Shown here piece by piece: positions 15,975 through 24,817 of a stretch of DNA of 51,062 bases (positions are counted from its first letter, which is position 1; every line of letters starts with the position of its first letter). Source of the stretch: Candidatus Scalindua sp. (GTDB taxonomy: Bacteria > Planctomycetota > Brocadiia > Brocadiales > Scalinduaceae); assembly GCA_030748215.1 (NCBI GenBank), contig JASMMK010000001.1:1-51062 (forward strand), in the 5' to 3' direction. Made by a program: the position numbers and the translations under genes. The notes beneath the pieces were generated by a model. That model did not search any database, was not told the DNA's origin, and was given only the letters and a program-made list of their open reading frames with translations.

Positions 15975-16919
15975 TCAAGACGTTTGTTTTCTTCTTTCCT
16001 TATAAAAATCAGTTGTCAGTTTTATTCCTTCCCGGAATTCCACTTTAGGGCTCCAACCCAACCCTTTTGCAGCTTTAGCATTTGTTAAGCAGATCCGGTC
16101 GATTTCACCCGGACGTTTCTCGTCAAATTGTGGCTCCACGCTGAGGCCCAAAGCGTCTCTGACAGCCTCGAAGACTTCAATATCTTTTATCTCTTTACCC
16201 CAACCAAGGTTAAATATTTCTCCACTCAAGCCTGCTTCATTAAACATGGCACTCATATTTGCGTTTACCAAGTCACCTACATAGACATAGTCTCTTGTTT
16301 TTGTCCCATCACCAAAGACCGTTGATTGTTTACCATCAAGCATCTGTTCAGTAAATATCGCAACAACACCGGCTTCGCCATGAGGGTCTTGTCTGGGGCC
16401 GTAAACATTCGGATACCGCAAAACGATATAAGACAGGTTATGGGTCTCCCTGAAAACAAACAGATAATGCTCAACAGTATGCTTGCTCACACCATATTGC
16501 GATTGAGGATCTACTATGTGCTCTTCATCTACCGGCAGATACCTGGGTTCTCCATATACAGCGCCACCGGTAGAAGCATATACGAACCTCTTTACATTAT
16601 GTTTACTTGATATGTTTATCAGGTTTAAGGATCCTATTATATTCATCTGTGCGTCATATAAGGGATCCACTACAGATTTCCTCAAGTCAACTTGAGCTGC
16701 GTGGTGGTTGACAATATCAGGCTTTTCGTCTGCAAATATTTTCTCCAGACTTTCTGTATTACAAATATCCTCTTTATAGAAAGTTGCCTTTGGATTAATA
16801 TTTTCTTCTTTACCCGTAGTCAGATTATCAATTATTACTACATCATGTTCTTGAGAAATCAGATTATCTACAAGATTAGATGCAATAAACCCCGCACCGC
16901 CAGTTACCAATACCTTCAT
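15975..16919 (-). CDS. NAD-dependent epimerase/dehydratase (UDP-glucose 4-epimerase-like)
   Basis: This is an extended short-chain dehydrogenase of the nucleotide-sugar epimerase class. The NAD motif G-G-A-G-F-I-A is at residues 7-13. The catalytic S-T-G-G is near 116-119 and Y-x-x-x-K at Tyr142/Lys146. Segments V-Y-G-P-R-Q-D-P-H-G-E-A-G-V-V and G-D-G-x-x-T-R-D-Y-V-Y-V are those of GalE-like enzymes that feed surface polysaccharides. Length 314 is normal. The substrate (UDP-Glc, UDP-GlcNAc or a uronic acid) cannot be settled. It runs convergently to rpsI, 29 bases away, and the cytochrome gene lies 9 bases upstream. Confidence 0.87.
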   Translation of the reverse strand: MKVLVTGGAGFIASNLVDNLISQEHDVVIIDNLTTGKEENINPKATFYKEDICNTESLEKIFADEKPDIVNHHAAQVDLRKSVVDPLYDAQMNIIGSLNLINISSKHNVKRFVYASTGGAVYGEPRYLPVDEEHIVDPQSQYGVSKHTVEHYLFVFRETHNLSYIVLRYPNVYGPRQDPHGEAGVVAIFTEQMLDGKQSTVFGDGTKTRDYVYVGDLVNANMSAMFNEAGLSGEIFNLGWGKEIKDIEVFEAVRDALGLSVEPQFDEKRPGEIDRICLTNAKAAKGLGWSPKVEFREGIKLTTDFYKERRKQTS

Positions 16920-16928
16920 GGTTCCTCT

Positions 16929-17450
16929 CTATTTAACTGTTTCCGGCGGCTTGCCTTTATATATCTTGTCCACTGCCACTTCAAAATCTGTTTCCATATT
17001 CATTCTATCAAGTTCTTTACGGAGAATACGGTGACAGTAACTACAGGACTGTTTTAATGCCCTTAATCTATCATCAGAAGTATCAAAATCTTCCGCCTGA
17101 CACGTTTTCTTAATCTTTGCCAGGTTATCATTAAACATCTGTTGAAGCTCAAAATACTCTTCCGGTATTTCATCACTGGAAAGATTTAGTGAGGCAAATG
17201 ATTTCTCTAATGTCTCGCACAACTCCACCGCATCGGCCCAATCGCCTTCACCCATTCTACGTGTCAGAAGAGTTGTATCACCCTTTATTTTCTTCATATC
17301 TTCTTTAAACCCAAGCTTGGTGTACCATTGAACAGTAGGATCGCTATCGCTTACCTGCTCTTCAACCTTTCCGCAAGAGAGAATAAAGATTAAGCCTATT
17401 ATTGATAACTTCAAAATATTTCTCGTAAATCTATTGCTATATAATTCCAT
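16929..17450 (-). CDS. Mono-haem c-type cytochrome lipoprotein (c'-like)
   Basis: The protein has 173 residues. An N-terminal hydrophobic stretch ends in a lipobox (F-I-L-S-C-G-K, acylated Cys26), so it is likely a membrane-anchored lipoprotein on the outer face. The rest is almost wholly alpha-helical. A single haem motif C-S-Y-C-H lies near the C-terminus (about residues 136-140). A late CxxCH in a helical bundle is the layout of cytochromes c' and c556. It could carry electrons or bind NO-like gases; which one cannot be told from sequence. It lies 9 bases upstream of the epimerase gene on the same strand, with fhs further upstream. Confidence 0.75.
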   Translation of the reverse strand: MELYSNRFTRNILKLSIIGLIFILSCGKVEEQVSDSDPTVQWYTKLGFKEDMKKIKGDTTLLTRRMGEGDWADAVELCETLEKSFASLNLSSDEIPEEYFELQQMFNDNLAKIKKTCQAEDFDTSDDRLRALKQSCSYCHRILRKELDRMNMETDFEVAVDKIYKGKPPETVK

Positions 17451-17522
17451 GATGTAAATAAATCCTTCCTACTAAAAATAAAATCCAGTTTCTATTAAGA
17501 CCCTAAAGCCCATTTTGCAAGA

Positions 17523-17557
17523 AGGGCTATATCTTGTATACAACAAAATATAGCCCT
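17523..17557 (-). terminator. Hairpin between fhs and the cytochrome gene
   Basis: AGGGCTATAT (17523-17532) and ATATAGCCCT (17548-17557) form a perfect 10-bp stem with a 15-base loop, 58 bases after the fhs stop. No clear U-run follows on the minus strand. It may end or protect the fhs transcript. Confidence 0.45.
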
Positions 17558-17614
17558 CTCGCTATTAACAACTCTCTAATACTACTTATATTAATAATGC
17601 CTAAGCAGTCAAAC

Positions 17615-19381
17615 CTAGAAAAGTCCCTTTACTCTGCCTGTTTCCACGTCTACATCTACACGTCTGTAAGCAGGATCAGAGCATGTTCCCGGCATAAGTT
17701 TCACTGTTCCAGCAAATGGCACAACAAATCCAGCTCCTTTGAATGTTAATACCTCCTGGATATTCAATCTCCAGCCCTTTGGAGCACCCTTGAGCATTGG
17801 GTTATCCGTGAGGGAAAGATGCGTCTTCGCCATACATATTCCAAGCTTGGAAACTTCCGGATCAACATCCATCGCCTTGATCTTTGCCTGAGCTGTCGGA
17901 GAATAATCAACTCCGTCTGCACCGTAAACCTCTGTAGCAATCATATTTATACGCTCGCTCAAAGGGGTTTCCAACTCATAGAGGAACTTAAAGTTGTTCT
18001 CTTCGTTACATGCATCTACTACGGCATCAGCCAGCTCCAGGGCACCTTCTCCACCCTTTTCCCAATGTTTGGAGAGAGCAACACGGGCTCCGGCATCTTC
18101 GACTACCTTTCGTACCGCATTTACCTCATCATCCGTATCTGTATAGAAATGATTTATACAGACTACAGGATTGATACCTGCCTTCTTTACCACATTAACA
18201 AGATGCAGAAGATTCGATTCCGCCCCTTTCACAGCATATTCAACGTTCTCTTCCGTGTAAACCGGATCCAAAGGTTTTCCAGGAATAGGAATCGGAGCGC
18301 CACCATGGCTTTTAAGCGCCCTGATAGTGGCAACAAGAACTGCTGCATGAGGCTTATTTCCTGAGAAACGGCATTTCAGATTCCAGAACTTTTCAAATCC
18401 TATATCCGCACCAAAACCGGATTCGGTTACATTATAATCACCCAGCTTTAACCCAAGCCTATCTGCTACAATTGAGGATTGTCCAATGGCAATATTTGCA
18501 AATGGCCCCGCATGTACTAATACCGGCTGCCCTTCAATGGTCTGCATCAGGTTTGGATTAAGAGCTTCAACCATCCACGCAGTCATAGCACCATCAACCT
18601 CTATATCAGCAGTTGTAACAGGCTTGCCTGATTTATCATAGGCCAGTACAATTTTAGCCATCCTCTCACGCATATCTTTCAGATCTTTTGCAACTGAGAG
18701 TATCGCCATAATCTCGGAAGAAACAGCAATGGCAAATCCTGACTGCATCATAAACCCATCCATCTTTCCACCGATACCAATCGTGATATCCCTAAGCGAC
18801 TGTGCACAAAAATCTATAATCCACTTGAAATTTATATTATTGGAATCAATATTGAGGCGTTTCAGATTCCTTTTAGCAAGCTGTTCGTCGTTATAGTTAT
18901 ACTCATGCTGCATCCTGGATGTAAGCGCCACCATACCCAGATTGTGTGCATTCATTATTGCATTTATATCTCCTGTGAGTCCCAGGGAGAAAGGAGTCAA
19001 CGGTATGCACTGAGAAAGTCCACCGCCAGCAGCAGATCCCTTGATATTCATAGTAGGTCCACCGGACGGTTGGCGAATAGCACCAACAACATTTTTGTCT
19101 CTTTTTCCAAGACCCTGTACCAGGCCCATAGTTGTAGTAGATTTTCCTTCACCCAGAGGAGTTGGTGTGATTGCAGTTACATCTACGTATTTACCATCCG
19201 GCTTGCTCTCCAGCCGGTTAATTGCCTTGTTAAAATCAATTTTTGCTACGTAGTGTCCGTGAGGCAGCAGTTCATCCTTCTCAATACCCAACTGATCTGC
19301 CAGCTGATAAACGGTCTTCATCCCTGCCTCAGAATCTTCAGCTATTTCCCAATCCGCATGTTTAGTGGGATCCAATGCCAT
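17615..19381 (-). CDS. fhs: Formate-tetrahydrofolate ligase
   Basis: Fhs makes 10-formyl-tetrahydrofolate from formate, THF and ATP. It is the entry step of the methyl branch of the Wood-Ljungdahl pathway and also a source of C1 units for purines. The nucleotide loop [10 protein letters not shown] is at residues 73-82 and the segment R-Q-P-S-G-G-P is clear. I start at ATG 19381 ([13 protein letters not shown]), which has the strong site AAGGAGGG 7 bases upstream. The ATG at 19402 would place that site inside the coding region. This gives 588 residues, within the family range. It is the only C1-pathway gene in the window. Confidence 0.96.
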   Translation of the reverse strand: MALDPTKHADWEIAEDSEAGMKTVYQLADQLGIEKDELLPHGHYVAKIDFNKAINRLESKPDGKYVDVTAITPTPLGEGKSTTTMGLVQGLGKRDKNVVGAIRQPSGGPTMNIKGSAAGGGLSQCIPLTPFSLGLTGDINAIMNAHNLGMVALTSRMQHEYNYNDEQLAKRNLKRLNIDSNNINFKWIIDFCAQSLRDITIGIGGKMDGFMMQSGFAIAVSSEIMAILSVAKDLKDMRERMAKIVLAYDKSGKPVTTADIEVDGAMTAWMVEALNPNLMQTIEGQPVLVHAGPFANIAIGQSSIVADRLGLKLGDYNVTESGFGADIGFEKFWNLKCRFSGNKPHAAVLVATIRALKSHGGAPIPIPGKPLDPVYTEENVEYAVKGAESNLLHLVNVVKKAGINPVVCINHFYTDTDDEVNAVRKVVEDAGARVALSKHWEKGGEGALELADAVVDACNEENNFKFLYELETPLSERINMIATEVYGADGVDYSPTAQAKIKAMDVDPEVSKLGICMAKTHLSLTDNPMLKGAPKGWRLNIQEVLTFKGAGFVVPFAGTVKLMPGTCSDPAYRRVDVDVETGRVKGLF

Positions 19382-19790
19382 AATACTTACCCTCCTTTTC
19401 ATTTATAAACTGATAAACTAATACATTCCGCAATTTGTGCAACACACTATCATCTGTTAACTAAATCAACAGATTATTGACTAATATGTTTAAATGCTGC
19501 TAATAGAACATTTTTTACAAACGTAAAGACAAGAAACTGTTTAATTATATTGATAAAATCTCCAAGGTCAAGAGAAATGATTTATGCTGATATTAGCGTT
19601 TTGCCCACATCTTCATGGATTTGCACGTCCTTCAGAGTAATACGCCAATGTGCTTCATGGCAGTACTTTCAGACAGAAAGTGAGGAGTATACAGAATATG
19701 GAAAATGGCATGATTCCAGATGGTTAGTAATTCAGTGAAACCAGTGTTTGCTCTAAAACGACTTAAGGCAGGTTGTTATCCCGCACAAAC
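19382..19790. other. Intergenic region between fhs and the mscK-like gene
   Basis: About 410 bases without a convincing gene. An open frame of 62 codons on the plus strand (19550-19738) has no recognisable content or good ribosome site. An inverted repeat ATCTGTT/AACAGAT (19452-19474, 9-base spacer) lies about 70 bases upstream of fhs and could be an operator. No clear promoter was seen. Confidence 0.4.
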
Positions 19791-22700
19791 TTATCCATCT
19801 ATTTGGTTATTTTTCAAATCTAAATTTTTATCTTTATCAATTAATGAGGGAAATTCTTTTTCGACAGGCTTATCAGAACGAATGTGCAGATCTCTCTGAG
19901 GAAATGGTATTTCGATGTTATTTTCTCTAAACATTTTATCAATTGCAAAATTCAGGTCGCTGATAGCCATCCACCTGTCCAGTATATGAGCCCAGAAGTA
20001 CAACTCAAAGTTTAGTGAACTTTCCCCAAATTCAGCAAAGCGTACTATCGGCACTGGATCTTTCTTTACGTCCGGATGTAAATCCACCACTTTGAGCAGG
20101 CAATTCTTTACCAATTCAGTATCTGAACCGTACGCAACACCTATTACTATTTTAGACCTTAGCAACATGTCACCACCATGAACCCAGTTTACTACGTTAC
20201 TCTCCAGAAACTTTGAGTTAGGCACAACCACTGTTTTCCTGTCAAAGGTATTTATCATAGTACTTCTAATACTGATTTTTTCAACCTTGCCTGCAATCTC
20301 CTTATTCAGAGTTATTACATCACCTATCTTTATCGGTTTTTCAAAGAAAATTATAATACCACTTACAAGATTATTGATTATATTCTGCATCCCAAAGCCC
20401 AGACCAATACCGAATGCACCGGCAAATATGGTTAGGCTTCTTAAAGGGATCCCTGCTATATTTATACCTATGAGTATCGCCACGGCAATAATAGAATATG
20501 TTACCCCGGATGAAATTGCGTGACGGGCACCTTGCTCTAACTGAGCCTTTTCATAAACTTTTGTTCGTAATACATTTTTTAAATATCTGGTAAATACGAA
20601 GGCAGCCACCAGTACTAAAATGGCTATTAACATCTTAAACGGCGTTGTATATCTCCCCTCAGCAAGCACAAATTTATATGTCAAACCATTCTTTATCGAA
20701 ATAAGCACATATAAAACGCTTTCATAAATTTCTCGAAACAACGTTGGAGCTGCCTGTGAGCTTACAACATCTTTAAATGTGCTGTTCCACATTCCAACTA
20801 TTATGACTACCGCTATAACTAAAATACCATAATCCAGCAAGCCCTTGTAAATCCTGAATGCCAGATTTAAAGACGCTTCCTCAGATTCGAAATCCTTGTC
20901 ACCAAGCTGCCTTCTCAACTCTAACTTACGATCCTTCGATAATGATAGACGTCTCAGTAAAAACCGGTATATAGCGGAAGCAATGACTGCAACTATCACA
21001 CTCTTGATGAGCACTACCATGAAGGTATATGTTAATTGTGCATACCCAAGGCTTCGTATAGCAAAAAGCAGAATAACAAACGCAATTAGCAGAGGATAAA
21101 GGATGTTAATTACCTTATTGACGAACTTGCCAATAGCGCTCTCATAATAAGGTAACATCTTCAACAAGACCGACCGTTGCCTGGCAGCTATCCAGACGGC
21201 AAGAGAAATCGTAACTACCCTGTAAATGAACCATAGTAACTCGATAACATCTTGTTTATAGCCATGTGCATTTAAAACAGATATCCATGTTATTGTTATT
21301 ACTGAAAAGAGTAGAATTATATTTAAACCTTTGAAGATATGCCTTGCAGAGGAGTAGCTAATCGGGACCCATCGTCTCACGCCTGTATACGGGCTCAATG
21401 ATTCAACTACAGTAGCCCTTAAGAATTTATAAACAGAAATAATTGCGAATCCATAAACGGTAGACAGAATTATCGGCGCATGAGATGGAACGGTAAGTGA
21501 TATTGTAAGTGCTATTACAAACAGGAAGAACATGGTTAATGTGTTCCGCATAATGCGGAGCAGACCTGGCAAAAGCTCGTATGAGAAAAACGTTTGCGGA
21601 GACATTGCCATAAGTCTATCTATTTCATGTTTTGCCCATTTCTCCAGGAAGCGCCTTGCAAAGAAAGCGAAAAAGATAACGAAGACAATAATAATTACTT
21701 TTATAACGAATGCCGGAATATTTTCTGTCTTTGACAGGAAGAGCCTGAGACCCTTTAGATTTCGGACTGATTCCTTGTAGAAACCCAAAGGCCAGTCCTT
21801 AAGGTTCTCTAAATCTGCTACACCCTCAATCACCGTATTGACCGATATTCTGCTCTCACGCCTTGCCCAAACGTTGGCGACTCGTATTTGAGAAAGAGTT
21901 TCCTTGGCTTTAATTAATTCACCTAATAAAATCCTATTCAGCTCCAGCCGCTTATTTACCGCATTTATTTTTGTATCTATGAGGACGTTTTGCTCCTCAA
22001 TATGTTTAACACGTAAATCAGCAAGATTTACTAACTGTTCACCCAGCGCAGGATCTGAGAAGCCTTCCGCTTCCTTCTTTATGTTTGATTTCTCTCCAGG
22101 TACAGTTGATAAAAAGTCGGAGTGTGAGCTCTTTAAACTCTCAATTACGATGGACTTTTGTTTTTCTGCAGCCGCCAGTAAACTTTCAATAGACTTTGTC
22201 TTGTCCTGTATTCTCTGAATACCTATGCTGATTAAGTCTAATTCAACAGCAATCTCATCGGGAGTATTCTCACCAACAAGTATTTCTTCAATCTTTTTTT
22301 GCATTTCTCTAAATTCTGCATGGTCTTTATGTCTCTCATTACTTGTAGTGATCAATTCATCTTTTATTGTCGCTATGATTCCATGCTGCTTATGCACGTC
22401 TGCCTCAACAGCTAAAACCCTTTTTCTGTCAGGCGATGTCTCCTCTAATTGCTTCTGTACGGCAATCTCCTCTTGCCTTAACGCTACCCTTTTTTCTAAT
22501 TCAGCTCTAGCTTTCTCCTCTTCGGCAACCCTTTGTCTCTCCTCCTCTTCCTTATTAGCTTTCTGGGCTTCTTTTTCCTCTCTCAGCAGTTCCGCCTCTT
22601 TAAATTTTTCTGACAAGATGCCAGCAATCCCTGTCTGAACATTTATTTTTAACTGTTTATTCAACCTTGTAATCTGGGCTATTTGCAAATTACGTCTTGC

Positions 22701-23462
22701 CAGCTCGGTTTGAACCAATAACAGATTAACCTCTTCGTTCTTTAATTTAATCTCGTTTTCTAAACTACGTTTTGTAATATCGATTTCATATAATTCTCCT
22801 TGTGTTGATGGTTTACGACTAATTATTGTTTCCAGTTTTTCATTAAGTTCCTCTTTTTCTTCTTCAAGTGTTGATCTTGACGCATCACAAGCTACTTTTG
22901 ATGTCGAAAGATATGTTTCCTTTTCCTTAACAACTGATAGTGTCGCCTGTAAACCTGCCTTCAACAGTTCCACCTCTTTTTGAGTACCTTCAAATTGGGA
23001 TGCTGGCAGCTGGTCGGCTTCACCCTTTATATTTTTGTTTCTTTCAATCAGTGTTGAGGCGGCTTCCAGCGCCTTTGCCAAAGAGTCAGCCATCTCTTTT
23101 ATCTCTGTTCTAACCCTTACGGTTTCATTCAGGGTATTAACTCTTTTTTCGACAATTACTTTTTGCTTTGTAACTAGATCTAAAGTCTCTGTCTCTGTCT
23201 TCTCTTCAATCAATTTCTCAATTGTAGCGTTTAATATCTTTAATTCCTCTTTGAGGGTACTAATATTGGATTTAAGGTTTGCAATATCCTGCAGATAGAC
23301 ACCAAGGTTCTTTTTTATACCTTCGAGTTGCTTCGCTTGCTTTGATGTTAGTTTCTCAGTCTTAAAAGATTGGCCGTAAAGGCTATCCCCGGTTAGAACG
23401 AAAGAGAGAGAAACCAAAATAATAAAGGCAGGTGCCAGCTTTCTAATAATCATTTTATTCAT
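19791..23462 (-). CDS. Large mechanosensitive channel, MscK/MscS superfamily
   Basis: This 1223-residue protein has the build of MscK (KefA). A signal peptide ends near residue 30. A very long periplasmic Lys/Glu-rich coiled-coil region runs to about 590. About ten membrane segments follow, then the MscS pore and cytosolic domain. The pore helix G-L-G-F-G-M-Q-N-I-I-N-N begins near residue 1020 and the beta domain G-D-V-I-T-L then V-V-V-P-N-S-K-F at about 1047-1085. Such channels release solutes when membrane tension rises. The length is close to E. coli MscK (about 1120). It is transcribed alone. Confidence 0.92.
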   Translation of the reverse strand: MNKMIIRKLAPAFIILVSLSFVLTGDSLYGQSFKTEKLTSKQAKQLEGIKKNLGVYLQDIANLKSNISTLKEELKILNATIEKLIEEKTETETLDLVTKQKVIVEKRVNTLNETVRVRTEIKEMADSLAKALEAASTLIERNKNIKGEADQLPASQFEGTQKEVELLKAGLQATLSVVKEKETYLSTSKVACDASRSTLEEEKEELNEKLETIISRKPSTQGELYEIDITKRSLENEIKLKNEEVNLLLVQTELARRNLQIAQITRLNKQLKINVQTGIAGILSEKFKEAELLREEKEAQKANKEEEERQRVAEEEKARAELEKRVALRQEEIAVQKQLEETSPDRKRVLAVEADVHKQHGIIATIKDELITTSNERHKDHAEFREMQKKIEEILVGENTPDEIAVELDLISIGIQRIQDKTKSIESLLAAAEKQKSIVIESLKSSHSDFLSTVPGEKSNIKKEAEGFSDPALGEQLVNLADLRVKHIEEQNVLIDTKINAVNKRLELNRILLGELIKAKETLSQIRVANVWARRESRISVNTVIEGVADLENLKDWPLGFYKESVRNLKGLRLFLSKTENIPAFVIKVIIIVFVIFFAFFARRFLEKWAKHEIDRLMAMSPQTFFSYELLPGLLRIMRNTLTMFFLFVIALTISLTVPSHAPIILSTVYGFAIISVYKFLRATVVESLSPYTGVRRWVPISYSSARHIFKGLNIILLFSVITITWISVLNAHGYKQDVIELLWFIYRVVTISLAVWIAARQRSVLLKMLPYYESAIGKFVNKVINILYPLLIAFVILLFAIRSLGYAQLTYTFMVVLIKSVIVAVIASAIYRFLLRRLSLSKDRKLELRRQLGDKDFESEEASLNLAFRIYKGLLDYGILVIAVVIIVGMWNSTFKDVVSSQAAPTLFREIYESVLYVLISIKNGLTYKFVLAEGRYTTPFKMLIAILVLVAAFVFTRYLKNVLRTKVYEKAQLEQGARHAISSGVTYSIIAVAILIGINIAGIPLRSLTIFAGAFGIGLGFGMQNIINNLVSGIIIFFEKPIKIGDVITLNKEIAGKVEKISIRSTMINTFDRKTVVVPNSKFLESNVVNWVHGGDMLLRSKIVIGVAYGSDTELVKNCLLKVVDLHPDVKKDPVPIVRFAEFGESSLNFELYFWAHILDRWMAISDLNFAIDKMFRENNIEIPFPQRDLHIRSDKPVEKEFPSLIDKDKNLDLKNNQIDG

Positions 23463-23746
23463 CTCATTGTGAAGAAAATACTATGACTCAGCAATTTAAG
23501 TATTCATTACTGGCGTATACAGAAACTCATCACAAACAACCGTCTCTTTCCACCAGATAACTACGCTACCAATATAATCTAAGACAATAACGGATGCCCA
23601 TTTCAGCTAAACTATCTCAAGGTCTATATAACTATCCACGGAAGGTAAGTCAAGTGAATTCTGACATAAGCATATGATGCAGCTTAAGATATGCAAAAGC
23701 TCCTTTTGCAGTTGCGGAATTGTTTTTTACGTGTGTAAAATATTAA

Positions 23747-24379
23747 TTAATGGTTTGAAATCTTCCGATCTTTCTTAGGCCCATCCACTTCTACATCTGT
23801 TATCATAAACATAAATTCGTAGTTTCTCGTATAAGAGTCAAACTGGATAGGCATGATAAGAAAAAAAGTAGAATCTTTAAGCTCTATTCCATTTCCTTGA
23901 AACGAGTATCCCGGAAACATACCACGGACCATATAATCTATATCCGAATCTTTCACAGACGTCCATCCCTCACCAATATCCCCTCCGGGTCCCGGCCATA
24001 TATTGATCCATAGATTACCCTCACTTTCCGATTTCGGATCAATCCTTACCGGATCTATATAATTGTAGTTATATACAAAATCCTTCATTGCAATCGCAAA
24101 TCTCCATCCATACAGAACAGTGTGAAATGCTCCCATTGGATCAATGTATTCCGTCTTGTTAACATCAAAATGAATGCTGCCTTCTGTCTTATTATATATG
24201 GATACCCAAATATATTCGGCAGTTGGTGTAAATTGGAATGAAACATCCTTATCTTCGAATTTGAGATCTTCTACATAAGGATCTATAAGTGAGAAACTAT
24301 ATTGGTATGGACTGTAAGTGCAGCCGGCAAAGAACAACAATACCGATATGAACAGAGTTCTTCTTAAAATTAAAAACAC
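23747..24379 (-). CDS. Hypothetical lipoprotein
   Basis: A 210-residue protein not recognised by family. The first 20 residues are a lipoprotein signal ending in L-L-F-F-A-G-C. The mature part looks beta-rich, with many aromatic residues, and contains a W-V-S-I-Y-N-K-T-E-G-S-I-H-F-D-V stretch like an Ig-type strand pair. It starts from GTG at 24379, 7 bases beyond the stop of the receiver-domain frame, so it is likely co-transcribed with the sensor-kinase gene. A role in the cell envelope is inferred from the signal only. Confidence 0.6.
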   Translation of the reverse strand: MFLILRRTLFISVLLFFAGCTYSPYQYSFSLIDPYVEDLKFEDKDVSFQFTPTAEYIWVSIYNKTEGSIHFDVNKTEYIDPMGAFHTVLYGWRFAIAMKDFVYNYNYIDPVRIDPKSESEGNLWINIWPGPGGDIGEGWTSVKDSDIDYMVRGMFPGYSFQGNGIELKDSTFFLIMPIQFDSYTRNYEFMFMITDVEVDGPKKDRKISNH

Positions 24380-24386
24380 TTATTTA

Positions 24387-24815
24387 TTAACCTGTTTTAA
24401 GTTTTAAGGCCTTTGCTACTGTTTGAACCACTTGATTTGATTCAAATGGTTTAGCTATCAAAAAATCTACCCCTTTCTGCTTTGCTTCTGCCTCTGATAT
24501 ATCCCAGCCTGTTATAACTCCGGCTATCACACCTGGCTCAATCTGCTTGGCAATATTGATTACTTCCCACCCTGATAAATCTGGCATTCCTAAATCTGTT
24601 ATCAGCATTTCATAGCCTCCATTTTTCAACGCTTCTATTCCGTCTTTACCATTATTGAAAACAGAGGCTTGATGGCCCTGATTTGATAGTATTTCTGACA
24701 GCACAGCACCTATTTGCGGTTCATCATCTATTATCAATATGTTCACTTCTTCAGTCTTAAAAGTATGATTAGATTTTTCACCGCTCTTTTCTCTTTTTCC
24801 TCTTCCCTTTGGCAA
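24387..24815 (-). CDS. Response-regulator receiver domain, probably the C-terminal part of the upstream kinase
   Basis: A complete CheY-like receiver: acidic pair Asp30/Asp31, phospho-acceptor Asp74 in L-I-T-D-L-G-M-P, Thr102 and Lys122 (A-K-P-F). No output domain follows. The nominal start is a TTG, but the same frame stays open upstream across the end of the kinase frame, where it reads G-T-T-F-T-I-V-L-P-K-G. That is exactly how a kinase ATPase domain normally ends. I therefore read it as the receiver half of one hybrid kinase cut off by a single-base change near 24840. If the break is real, translation would need its own TTG start. Confidence 0.8.
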   Translation of the reverse strand: MPKGRGKREKSGEKSNHTFKTEEVNILIIDDEPQIGAVLSEILSNQGHQASVFNNGKDGIEALKNGGYEMLITDLGMPDLSGWEVINIAKQIEPGVIAGVITGWDISEAEAKQKGVDFLIAKPFESNQVVQTVAKALKLKTG

Positions 24816-24817
24816 TA

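Noticed and set aside
19550-19738. 62-codon plus-strand frame in the fhs-mscK gap
   Set aside because: No convincing ribosome site or family motif; treated as non-coding.
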